A DNA stretch of 64,000 nucleotides from Myrmaecium sp. VS I D KN 1. Its lineage: Eukaryota; Ascomycota; Dothideomycetes; Valsariales; Valsariaceae. Under the pieces are notes generated by a model. That model worked only from the letters and a program-made list of their open reading frames with translations, had not been told where the DNA came from and ran no database searches. Both the position numbers and the translations under genes were made by a program. This document shows, piece after piece, positions 45,011 through 54,675 of this stretch (its first letter is position 1; every line of letters starts with the position of its first letter). The DNA is taken from assembly GCA_019775845.1 (NCBI GenBank), contig JADQAV010000028.1, forward strand, positions 434,001 to 498,000, read 5' to 3'.

Positions 45011-46627
45011 ATGTCATTCCACTTCACGCCGGTATCCTACTGCCTAGTGCCTTCACCAACGGGACGAGCATGGCCAGCCATCGTTGTAACGGACGACATG
45101 GCGCCGGAGTACAGTCTGGCTGGGAAGCCGACTGACTGCACAACAGTCCTGCTTATGCAGAAATATGAGTTGTACGGCAGCAGTACAAGTTCTCCACCAT
45201 GCTGCACCCTTGCTAACATCTGTTGCCAGCCAATGTCATCCAGAAGTCGAACTGAGCGACTTCTTCCTAGAAGATCTTGATAAGCTGCGCAAATCGGGAG
45301 CTCCCAGAGATCTTGTTGGGGCATACCGTTGTGTGCAGGGCGATGATTCCAGGGAAGGCTTCTTTGGCTTGGACCATTGGAGGGCCAAGCTTGAATCGAA
45401 GAAAGGGGCATTTTTGGAGCCAGTCTTGATATGCGAAAGAGCGAAAAGAGAACTTACAGAGGCGACTTACCAGAATGCGAAGAAGGCAAAATATACGGTC
45501 AAGTCAAGTGCCAACCAGGGCGTACCGATAAGAAGACAAAATGTCCCAGGAAATCCAGGCAGCGACGCAACGACGTTCAGATCAGATTACGCGGAGGTCG
45601 GGCCCTCAGAAGCGAAAGAAGATATGAAGGGTTCGGCCAGAAGCCTGGTACACGACAACTATGAAGCCGGAGCTGCAGTTAATGTGCCTGGTCTGAAAAG
45701 GGATCCTGGAGAATTTGACGACTTTTCAAGTGGAAGCTCGGAGTCGGAGGAGTCGGAGGGTTGGGATGAATCAGCGGAATTAGCGGAGCCAGCATGGGAG
45801 AATGGAGACGAGGCGGGTTCTGCTCGTACAATCCATTCCGCTCCAAACGTGCCAGCCATCAAAGAGCGCGTCAGCGAGGCCGATTCCTCCGAACTGGGAA
45901 CCACTGAGCCGTCAGGTCCGGAAGCTTCGTGAGTTTCCAGTACCGATACTTGTTTGAAGGTGTTCTTCTGACTCTTCTAGCAGTGATCCGAACTATGTCG
46001 CTCTCCTTGTCGGCGACCCCGAACAAACCATCTGGCTGCAATTGGCAAGCCTCGACGGCCGCGAACATCTGACCGTGTTGATCACTGACGAACCGGAGCT
46101 GGGGAAGTGCATCCGAAGCGATGAGTACAAAGACCTGCGCGCGCGCTGCCCATTTCCCTCCCGTCGTGGAATTCCTGACGACCGGCGATCTCCGCCCGCG
46201 GCTCCGGCACGGGTCCGGATCGACGAGGCTGGAGGGCATCGTGACCATGGGCGACCGCAAAAGGGAGCTGGGCCAATGGGGCCGGACCTGGTGTGTGGCC
46301 TCGCAGCTTGGGCTGGAGGATCTGATGGACCTGCTCGTCCGGAAGCTCGGGATGCTGCGACACTGGCCCCCTAAGGAGATGGGCTTCGAAGCCCTGGTCA
46401 CTGCCCGGTACGTCTTCCGAGAGAAACCGGCGGGAGATGTGTCGGTGGCGGACGGCCACGCCAGGGAGATCCTGATCGACTACTTCGCCCGCAACTTCTG
46501 GGCCCTCGTCGACCAACACCTGGCAAACCTGAAGAGCGTGTTCGAGAAGTGCCCTGGACTGGCGGGCTCGGTCCATCAAGCCATCGCGAATGATATCGCA
46601 ATCGAAGCGTGTGGAAAGGAAGAATGA
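45011..46627 (+). pseudogene. PWWP-like and BTB-like two-domain protein, with one frameshift
   Basis: Exons are 45011-45171, 45230-45928 and 45981-46627. The N-terminal part reads like a PWWP domain: GRAWPAIVVTDDMAPE, then TTVLLMQKYEF, LSDFFLEDLDKLRK and LVGAYRCVQG. These domains bind methylated histone tails. A Ser/Glu-rich acidic linker follows (about 45690-45900). The C-terminal part (YVALLVGDPEQTIWLQL, PPVVEFLTTGDLRPRL, WCVASQLGLEDLMDLLV) looks like a divergent BTB/POZ fold. The frame shifts within about 46138-46146, in a GCGCGCGC tract: the upstream frame reads YKDLRARC and the downstream frame RAAHFPPVVEF, as if one CG dinucleotide were missing. It may be a sequencing error, a strain mutation or a real pseudogene. 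The family assignment is my inference. Confidence 0.55.
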
Positions 46628-46859
46628 AGGAGAAGAGGGCGATGATGACAACAGATATATTGGTATTACTGAGCGTCACCGAGACGAGAAGACTGAAGGC
46701 CATTGAGTCAGGAGGCTAGATTGGGGAAGATCATGATAATAATGATGATGTTATGCCTTTAGAGCTATTTGGTTCAAGCCGCGTGGGGATACCTTGGGGT
46801 TTTAGTCATGAACAATCCAGTTCCTTTTTAATTTCAGAACCAAGCCCATGTGACCCCCC

Positions 46860-48139
46860 TCACCACGGCTCGATATCAAACTCGACCAGCCGATCCCCTT
46901 TGCCCTTCTCCACCGGCCTACCCTCCTCGTCGAACAACGAGCGCTCCATGAAAGTGACGTGACCGCGCCAATTAACCAGAACGACGCTCTGCTTCTGCGT
47001 CCCATACACGCCGCTCGTCGCATCCGCAGGGACAGGCTGAGCCTCCATGCTCCGAGCAGCGGCAAGCTCGTCCGCCGGCCGAGCGGCCTCGGTAGCCGCG
47101 TCGCCGATGGGCGGGATGAAGATGCTGTGGCGCAGCTGGCGGAGGTAGACCTCCCAGGACTCGCCCGCGCGCTGGCGGGGCATCGTGTCGGCGCTGAGGA
47201 CGGCGAGGAGGCGGTCGAGCAGAGCGGCACGCGGCTCGGGCCCCGCCGCCACGCTCGCCGCCACCGCCGCCGCCGTCGCCGCTTCCCCCGCGCTCACCTT
47301 CGGCCACGATCGGTCCCCGAATCGGGCGTTGCTCAGCGCGACCGTTGAGCCTGGTCGCTGCGCCAGCCAGGCCAGGCCTGCGGCGTCGGGGGTCCGGTTT
47401 GAGAGCACGGCTAGGCCTTTCGCTTCTGCTTCCGCTGCGTCTGCTTCCTCGGCCGGGGCCTCGCCGTTCGGCATCGAGCAGTGGCAGCTGCACGGCTCCT
47501 CCTTCTCCGCCTCCGCCTCCGCCTTCTGCCCACGCCGCTGCTGCTTCTGCCGCGGCGAAATCACATCCTGCACCCGCCCATACACCACAGTAAAACCTCC
47601 AATATCCCGGACACCCTCACGCAGCAAGCGAGCCGCAAACGCCTCCGGACTCTCACCCACAGCGCCATCCTTCTTCCCCTCCCCGCCATCCGCGGACGCT
47701 CCCGAAGACGGCGGCGGCGGCGTAAGCCACCCATTCACGATAGCGCCGCGACTGCGCGCCCCTTGGACCAGCGCGCCCGGCTCGGCGGCCTCCTCGCGGA
47801 AGTTGGTCAGCACGGCGAGCCGGCCGTCCCGGGTGAGGCCGAGCCAGGTGCCGTGCGCGGGCCGGTGGAGGTCGTAGCCGCCCAGGACGTGGGCGTGCGC
47901 CGGCTCGGGCCACCATTGCAGCGGCGCGGTTGGGCGGCGGAGGTATTCCTGTGGGGTGTGTTGTGTTAGCTTGTTTCTGCTGGAGGTTCTTTTTTCTTCA
48001 GTTTATTTTTCTTGTGTTATGGGGATGGAGTTGCGGGAGAGTGGGGAGGAGGGACGGCGGGGGAGGGACTCACATCGCGGTTGTTCAGGAGGATGAAGGG
48101 GTAGTCCGGGTGGGCGGTGGTGATGATGGCTATGCACAT
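46860..48139 (-). CDS. TANGO2 / NRDE-family protein
   Basis: Exons on the minus strand are 48139-48074 and 47948-46860, giving 384 aa. The splice completes the family hallmark: MCIAIITTAHPDYPFILLNN, then the NRDE motif at residues 20-23, then LRRPTAPLQWW, VLGGYDL and GTWLGLTRDGRLAVLTNFRE. Cys2 is the candidate N-terminal nucleophile if the initiator Met is removed. TANGO2 proteins have been linked to Golgi/ER organisation, haem handling and lipid metabolism; the molecular activity is unsettled. The central part contains low-complexity linkers (Glu/Ala-rich, about 47400-47540) that lengthen it compared with the roughly 280-residue animal form. The end is LVEFDIEPW. Confidence 0.92.
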
Positions 48140-49540
48140 GGCTGCTGCTCTCTCGTTTCTTCGTCTATCCTCGTCGTTCTTCTTCTCCTCGGGATCTAGG
48201 GAATCCCCTCAATAGCTATGTCGCTCGGCTGGTCGTGTCACAGACGCAGAGGGAGGAGGAAGAGAGTATGGCCACGAAACAGCGGTCCCAGGAAATCGAA
48301 GCTTTTATAGTTCTTCCCCGCCTGCTTCTTCTTCGTCTTCTTCGTCTTCTTCCGCCGTCCGTTCCACAACGTCGTTTGTTCCTGCGCCCTGATCGGGTGA
48401 CCGTTCCCTGTTTCTTCGTGGGAGATCGCAACAGCGCCTCTTACTTGAATTGCTTGCCTGGGGGCGAAAAGGCGGAGGTCTTATGTAAGAATGTAAGATC
48501 AAGGAAAGAAAACTTTGGAAGAAAGCTTCTGGAAAGAAAGGAAGAGCAGAGAATGGAATAAGAAAGAGGAAATGAGAGGCCCTGTTATGATTTATCAAGA
48601 ACCTGGTGGCCTATCTTGCGTGAGGCTCCCCTGGAACGGCCAAAAAGAAACGTGAAAACAGGGGGAAAGAAAATATACAAGAAAAAGAAATAGAAAGAGA
48701 AGATGGGGAGGCGTGGAGATGCACCGTTGGCGGGGGTAGCCTCCGCGTTCTTACTGCTGCTGGTGCTCTGTGGTATGCTATGTACCGGCCTGTGTGTGTA
48801 CGGGTATGTGATGGATGTGCTGGCAGCCACCGGGAGGAACCGGAGAGGGGAAGGGGGCCGGCAGAACAAGGGATAACTTAAGGCGACAGGCAAGGCAGCC
48901 TACCCCTGGGTATGTACCCCTGGCCTATCCTCCTTTCTTTTTTTTTTCCCGAGTTCTCCTCTTCTTTCCTCTTCTCTCTTTTTCCGAGTAAAAAGAAAAG
49001 ACAAAGAGTAGATAGATACTAGTGTTGTGAATATGAGGATCGAAAGCAAGTATAAGACGAAGTAGCCGTGGAGTTGCAGGAGGAAAAATAGTATCGGATC
49101 ACTGGAAGAAAGATAATCTGAAAAGTCACTTGACTTGTCCGTTTAGTGAACTTAATGATCGGGTGAGATGCGGGGAGGACAAGGCGGGCTGGAGAAGCGG
49201 AGGGGAAGGGGCGTGTGGAGAGGCTGGGGAAGTGGCTGTGGAGGCTGTCTTCACATGAACGGAGTACTGTACATCCCATATACTCTGTATACTCCCAATT
49301 TTCCCAAAGCCGACCATCTATTCCAGAACGTATCTATGAACGCTGTACCTTACATCATCAATGCTTCTATAGCGGTCTATCAAAAAAGAGGAACCAAGAA
49401 AGGCCGCACGTGGAGAGTGATATACGTGAATCGTGTAGCATGTCGTATGATACAGTATACATGCAAGAAAATAAAAAGAAGCTGAGCCGCCCATGCACAG
49501 AGAACTAAGAAAAAGAAGAAATAACCCCACCCCAAACCCA
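48140..49540. other. Intergenic, 1.4 kb
   Basis: Promoter of TANGO2 (48.14-48.4 kb) and 3' flank of the TFIIIC gene. The strand is A/G-rich from about 48480 to 48720. Near 49260-49300 is a GTAC/TATAC-rich stretch (GGAGTACTGTACATCCC ... GTATACTCC) that forms an imperfect inverted repeat. No gene supported. Confidence 0.55.
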
Positions 49541-51796
49541 TCAAATCGCAATATCCTCCACACGCACGCATCCATCGCCCATACCAGCCGCCGCCCAGCC
49601 AGCGCGAGCCCGGTTCGGGTTCCAGCGCACACGAGTGACGGCGCACTCGCGATCATAGATGGTCGTGAACACGGTGCCCTCATGGATATGGCCGGGGACA
49701 CGCTGGTAGTTAGTCGCCAGCGAGGGGTTCACCAGGCGGTAGCCATCCGTGAAGCGGACGAGCGGGTTTTGCAGGACGTCCGGGGGCGTCGTGCGCGCCG
49801 CTTCCGGGGGGAGACGGGCGATGGGGTACGGTGCCTCGGCTGGGTCGTTGGCTTCGTCGTTGTCGTGCTGGATGATGGGCCCGCGCCACTCGTGGCAGAA
49901 CCAGATCTGCTGCCAGGGCTCGACCTTGGTCTCGAGCAGGCGGCGGAGCGGGTTCACGGCGAAGACCTTGCCGTCCGTCGTCGCCATCAGGGTGGCCGGG
50001 TGGAAGAGCGAAGTGGCGAGGGAGAGGATGGGCGCGTCGGTCCGGGCGGTGCTGTTGAGCGAATAGAAGCGCCGGGCCGGGTACATGCGCACGAGGTGGG
50101 AGTCGTCCGCGCCGATGAAGGACTGCGTGATGTCGTTCCAGACGATGTCCGGGATCCCGACCCGCACCCGCGGCGCGACGACCGTGTCGGTGGATGGCGC
50201 GCGGATGTCCGTCATGCGGGAGTAGCCGTCCATGCTGGTGCTGGCGATGTAGTTGGGCCGCGAAGGGTATCCGGAGGTGAGGGAGAGGATGTATGAGTCG
50301 TGTACCTGGTGGAAGAACCAAGGGCGTGGGGGTGGATGCGGACCTTGCGACGCCGTTGGGGACGGTGACAGGATCGCCTTTGACAGAGACCAGATGGCGA
50401 TGGTTCCATCAGCACAGCCGGCTGCTATGTGGTTGTCCGACAACCAACATAAACACGTGATGACGGTTCCCGGAGGTCGGACTTCGAACACTACTGAGTC
50501 AACATAGATATAAGTAGGAGGTCCCCAGGAGGGGTCCGGGCTGTCAACGTCGAGGATCCGGAGGACTCCGTCGCTGCAGATGATTGCTAAAAGGCCCAGC
50601 TTGCGAGCTCTGTCGTCCATTCGGACCTTACCATCCGGTCTGGGGACGGGACACCACTTATGGGCCCTGATGTAACCCCAATCCGCGCAGATGACCAGCT
50701 TCAGGCATGGCTTTCGTTCTGCGTCTATCCTCGAGAGGTCGGTACCGTCATCGGCACTGTGAATCTCCCATATCTGCAGGGAGACTGGATAGGTAGGAGA
50801 AGGATGGAAAGCTGGAGCCTTAGGGTTTCGGAACGGTTTTCGATTTTCCTTGTCTGAGCCATCGAGATCTCCTTGCTTCACAGATAATGAGAGATATTGG
50901 ATGCCATCCTGATGGGGTACCCATTCCATACTTTGGATCTCGCCGCCAGCATTGATGACCCAGCCCTCACGGCTCCTGCGCTTCCCCGAGGCCGGAGGCT
51001 TGGTATCGTTAGGGACCCATCCTTCGTTGAGGTCGATACTATCACCAGTCGTGATGCTGAGGAGCTTCTGCTGCTTGTACGGGCCTAAGAGGACGTTCAG
51101 CGATTTACCCCAGTCCTTTGGTAGGTACGCCGTGCCATCCGCAAGCTCGTGGATCTTCTGCTTCAGCTGAAAGGCTTCTCTACCCGCTTGGGAGAAAAAC
51201 CAGGCCCAGCTGATCTCGGCTTCCCGTCGCCGCATTTCCTCGGTGTAAAAGTAACTGTAAGCCATGCCGCCTATGCCCTGCGCGTTTGCCTTCCGGGTCG
51301 GCAGCGTCGTGATATCGAACCATCTCTGCTGCGTCTTCACCAACGGCTGAAGGTCCTCCTTGCCCGTCCCAAACGCGGATATCACTCTTTGGTCCTTTGG
51401 GCCCTTGTTCTTATGGGGATCTATGACACCGCGCGACCGCCAGTGCTCCGCCTGCTGTTTGCGCAATGCCGGTTTCGTGTACTGCTTTGCGCTCAAGGGA
51501 ACCATCCCAGCATGGTGGACGTCCGACATATCCACCATGGATCCGGCCTCGTCGTCCATCCCCGCGTCCTCCTCCTCCTCCTCCTCGGCGGAAGCGTTCC
51601 GGTCCGACCCTTCGTCCAGGGAAAGCTCATCCTCGACTTCGTCCGCTTCCTCGTTGGCTTGATACTCGTCCGCGCTGTCATCGTCTTGGTAGGTCTCCCG
51701 CTCGTTATCCGAGTCCCCTAAATCCAGACCGTGGAATGCATCGGTGGTGTAGGCAGACTTCCGTCGCTCCCTGGTGGATCGGCGCGGTGCGGACAT
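49541..51796 (-). CDS. TFIIIC subunit, Sfc6/TFC6-type WD40 protein
   Basis: Component of the RNA polymerase III factor that binds B-box promoters of tRNA genes. Single exon, 751 aa from the ATG at 51796; an in-frame ATG at 51850 would add 18 residues but lies in a T-rich leader. The N-terminus is basic (MSAPRRSTRERRKSAYTTD) then acidic (about residues 30-95). The C-terminal two thirds is a WD40-like propeller, e.g. VITCLCWLSDNHIAAGCADG, TIAIWSLSKA, YILSLTSGYPSRPNYIASTS, MDGYSRMTDIRAPSTD and VRVEDIAI at the end. I recognise this as the Sfc6/Tfc6 pattern, though WD40 proteins can be confused. It is divergent from the RING-CH gene over 501 bp. Confidence 0.8.
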   Translation of the reverse strand: MSAPRRSTRERRKSAYTTDAFHGLDLGDSDNERETYQDDDSADEYQANEEADEVEDELSLDEGSDRNASAEEEEEEDAGMDDEAGSMVDMSDVHHAGMVPLSAKQYTKPALRKQQAEHWRSRGVIDPHKNKGPKDQRVISAFGTGKEDLQPLVKTQQRWFDITTLPTRKANAQGIGGMAYSYFYTEEMRRREAEISWAWFFSQAGREAFQLKQKIHELADGTAYLPKDWGKSLNVLLGPYKQQKLLSITTGDSIDLNEGWVPNDTKPPASGKRRSREGWVINAGGEIQSMEWVPHQDGIQYLSLSVKQGDLDGSDKENRKPFRNPKAPAFHPSPTYPVSLQIWEIHSADDGTDLSRIDAERKPCLKLVICADWGYIRAHKWCPVPRPDGKVRMDDRARKLGLLAIICSDGVLRILDVDSPDPSWGPPTYIYVDSVVFEVRPPGTVITCLCWLSDNHIAAGCADGTIAIWSLSKAILSPSPTASQGPHPPPRPWFFHQVHDSYILSLTSGYPSRPNYIASTSMDGYSRMTDIRAPSTDTVVAPRVRVGIPDIVWNDITQSFIGADDSHLVRMYPARRFYSLNSTARTDAPILSLATSLFHPATLMATTDGKVFAVNPLRRLLETKVEPWQQIWFCHEWRGPIIQHDNDEANDPAEAPYPIARLPPEAARTTPPDVLQNPLVRFTDGYRLVNPSLATNYQRVPGHIHEGTVFTTIYDRECAVTRVRWNPNRARAGWAAAGMGDGCVRVEDIAI

Positions 51797-52297
51797 TGCG
51801 ATTTCCAGTGATTTGCGAAAAGCGCTCCAATCTTTATGTTGTTGTTTCATGCGGATGGTTTCTCTTTAAATTTCCGAAGATTTTTTGCTGCCTGCGAAGA
51901 TGCGCAACCATGACCGCTGCATGTCAGAAGCTGCTAGCATATACATCTATACAAGCTTGAATCTCTCGTTGCGCACAGTCTCAGAATGCGGCGACCCATC
52001 ATTGCGGCTCCCGAAGTGAGGGCGTTGAAACGCCGGAGGAGTAATAGTTAAGTGAACTGTGGCTGAAAGCTGGGGAAATGCGGCGCCTCGCGTCATCAGC
52101 CACATTCGCCGCATCATCAGCTCGTCCCTCTCCGGTTCAACTTCCGCCTCATTTGCCCGCTCCGCTCCGCAGCATTGTGACTTTTGCGACGCCGCTGGCG
52201 CTGACTACCGGAGTCTCTAACCCGAATCTCTATCCTTATCTCCTCAGACGGAGAAGCACTCCTGCTATCACATCTCCCAGCTCAACGCCTTACAACC
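51797..52297. promoter_or_regulatory. Bidirectional promoter, TFIIIC subunit / RING-CH ligase
   Basis: 501 bp between start codons. C/T-rich on the plus strand before the right-hand start. No operator was recognised. Confidence 0.55.
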
Positions 52298-53881
52298 ATG
52301 GAGTCGCTCCCTCCACGCCAGGGCTCGCAGCGGAGGTCATCCCCACGCGATCACTCCTCCGGCGAGGACCGCAACACCCGCCTGTCCCGGCCCGACAGTG
52401 AATCAGTCTCCACCGCCTCGGAAGACTCGCAAACGATCCTTCTGAACTCGCCGCGCGCGCTTCGCTTCGATACCTCCAACTCCACCGAAACAGCTGCCTC
52501 AGCGACACCCGCCCCTCCGTCGCAAGAAGACGACGAGCCCCGCAAATGCTGGATCTGCTTCAACGACGAGACCGAAGACACAGCGGACTCCTCCGAATGG
52601 CGGAGTCCATGCCCATGCGCGCTCACCGCACACGAGTCATGCTTGCTGGACTGGATAGCGGATATGGAGGCGCCCAACTCGAGACGAAGAGCAGGCGCTC
52701 CGGCAAAGGTGCTGTGCCCCCAGTGTAAATCTGAGATCCGTCTCGCCCGGCCTCGGAGTCTGGTCGTGGACGGCGTCAGGATGCTGGAAAAGTTCTCGAA
52801 CATGATGCTTCTCCCCGGCATCATGGTTGTGGCGGGCTCGACTATCTACTACGCCTGCCTGCAATACGGCATGAGCACCGTCTACCTCATCTTCGGTGTC
52901 GAGGACGGCTACCGGATCCTCCGCCCCATCTACGAGTACCCGGAAGCCGCGCGGGGTTCCTCCGTCCTGCTGAGCAGCCTCAGCAGCGTCGCCAACCACT
53001 TCAAGCTCACCACCGGCCTCAGCCTCATCCCCGGCGTCCTCATCGCCTCCCGCACCTCCCTCGCCGACCTCGTCCTCCCCGTCATCCCCATGATCTTCTT
53101 CGCCTCCTCCAACGCCGACCTCAGCCTCGGCCACTGGCCCCCTTCCGCCGCCCTCTCCGTCTCCCTCCTCCCCTACCTCCGCGGCATCTACAACTCCTAC
53201 TACGAACACGTCTGGGGTCCCTACGAGCGCAAATGGCTCCGTGAAATCCAGCCGCGCGCGGGTGAAGTGGCAGACGATGCTGCTGCTCCCGCCGCTGCCG
53301 CCGCCGATCCTGAAAACCGCGACGACGGCAACTTCAACCTCCTCGACATCGAGCTGAACGTGAACGTAGTCGAAGAGTGGGACGAAGCTGGCGAAGCCGA
53401 TCACCACCTGCACCTCGACCAGCTCGAGCGGGACGAGCAATTCCCAATCGCCGACGCCGCCCCCGACGCCGCTCTCGACGCCGCTCCGCCAGCCGCCGCC
53501 GCCGCCGCCGCTGCCCCCGACGGCGCGCCCGCCGCCCCGCGTCCGCGCATGTACACCCTCTCCCGCCTCCCCGACACGATCCTCGGCGCGCTCGTCTTCC
53601 CATCGATCGCGGCGGCGGTCGGGGAGGCGCTGCGGCTCGTGCTGCCGCGGCGGTGGGTGACCCTCCCGGCGACGACGTCGGGGGCCTGGCCGACGATGGC
53701 GACGGGCCTGCTGCAGCATCGTTGGGGTCGCTCGCTCGTGGGCGGCTGCCTTTTCGTTGTCGTCAAGGATGCGGTGATGCTTTATGTGCGCTGGATGATG
53801 GCGAGGAATCATCGTCGACGGCGGGTGCTGGATTGTGCGACGGGGAAGGGGAGGAAGAGGGGGGTGGGGGTGGTGGGTTGA
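52298..53881 (+). CDS. RING-CH (MARCH-like) membrane E3 ubiquitin ligase
   Basis: Single exon, 527 aa. A C4HC3 RING-variant domain begins at Cys84: CWICFNDE, then WRSPCPCALTAHESC and VLCPQCK, the spacing of RING-CH ligases such as MARCH proteins and Doa10. Several hydrophobic segments follow (about 168-195 MMLLPGIMVVAGSTIYYACL, about 240-275 LIPGVLIASRTSLADL and VIPMIFFASS, and two near the C-terminus: LGALVFPSIAAAVG and SLVGGCLFVVVKDAVMLYV), so it is a polytopic membrane ligase of the ER, mitochondria or another endomembrane. A low-complexity Ala/Pro/Asp loop (about residues 325-420) separates them. The N-terminal 80 residues are Ser/Arg-rich. Substrates cannot be read from the sequence. Confidence 0.9.
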   Translation: MESLPPRQGSQRRSSPRDHSSGEDRNTRLSRPDSESVSTASEDSQTILLNSPRALRFDTSNSTETAASATPAPPSQEDDEPRKCWICFNDETEDTADSSEWRSPCPCALTAHESCLLDWIADMEAPNSRRRAGAPAKVLCPQCKSEIRLARPRSLVVDGVRMLEKFSNMMLLPGIMVVAGSTIYYACLQYGMSTVYLIFGVEDGYRILRPIYEYPEAARGSSVLLSSLSSVANHFKLTTGLSLIPGVLIASRTSLADLVLPVIPMIFFASSNADLSLGHWPPSAALSVSLLPYLRGIYNSYYEHVWGPYERKWLREIQPRAGEVADDAAAPAAAAADPENRDDGNFNLLDIELNVNVVEEWDEAGEADHHLHLDQLERDEQFPIADAAPDAALDAAPPAAAAAAAAPDGAPAAPRPRMYTLSRLPDTILGALVFPSIAAAVGEALRLVLPRRWVTLPATTSGAWPTMATGLLQHRWGRSLVGGCLFVVVKDAVMLYVRWMMARNHRRRRVLDCATGKGRKRGVGVVG

Positions 53882-54675
53882 GCATTGTTTTTTTTGGTTG
53901 TTTTGCAGTGTCGTCTCTCGCTCCTGAGGGGGCGGGTTGTTGGGCGTTTGGTGTATTGTTTCTCCTCTTCTTCTCAGGGTACCGTTTACTTTCCCTTCTC
54001 CTCCTTGCGTACCCCTTCGCTGTTGGGAACTGCGATGTACCTAGGCTGCTGCATCCTACAAGCACGGAGGGATCGGCGTCGAGATCAGCGAAATCGAGAC
54101 ATCATGCGCCGACTCCATACATGCTTTTCCTCTTCACATCTTTCTTCATTCTGTCAAGCTCGCCACGCCAATTATCCCCAAGACCCTCTTCAAATATTAA
54201 TAACTGATTGAAGAAAGACGTTTGGGTAATTGTTGATTAGAGACCAATGGGGTTTTCAGGGTCTATGGTGTTTGCTTGTCGATGTAATGACGAAGGATCA
54301 GTAGCGGGAGAAATATACAAGATAGGAGTAACCAAATCCCAGTGAAAATACTATCAGAAACGTAGGGCACGGGAAACAGTGATTATTGGATAAAGAAAAG
54401 TCGGTGAAAAGAGTCTGTATGTAGGATAACTAAAGTCTTCTCAACATTCACACTATCATGTTCCTCCGCATCACTCAATTGCCGTGATAGGCAAGCATAA
54501 AAACGTGTAATGGAACAAAACATATCCAATTTTCCAACCTACACAAAGCACAAAGGGGGGGACCCGCTAACTAGATACTAGATATCGCGAACGAAGAAAG
54601 ACAAAACAAACACCCTCGGGGGTATACGGTCGTTCCCAGCTTTTCCAACGAATCCTGCAACGTTCGTTCCGTCCC
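53882..54675. other. Intergenic, 3' flanks of two convergent genes
   Basis: About 800 bp; A/T-rich between about 54180 and 54540. Nothing recognised. Confidence 0.55.

Noticed and set aside
45980-46150. A short intron as the explanation of the frame change in the PWWP/BTB-like gene
   Set aside because: The protein continues smoothly on both sides of a CG repeat, and no donor and acceptor pair gives a better alignment.
52637-53812. Long antisense frame inside the RING-CH gene
   Set aside because: Gly/Glu/Val-rich shadow of the Ala/Pro/Ser coding strand; the sense strand has an intact RING-CH domain.
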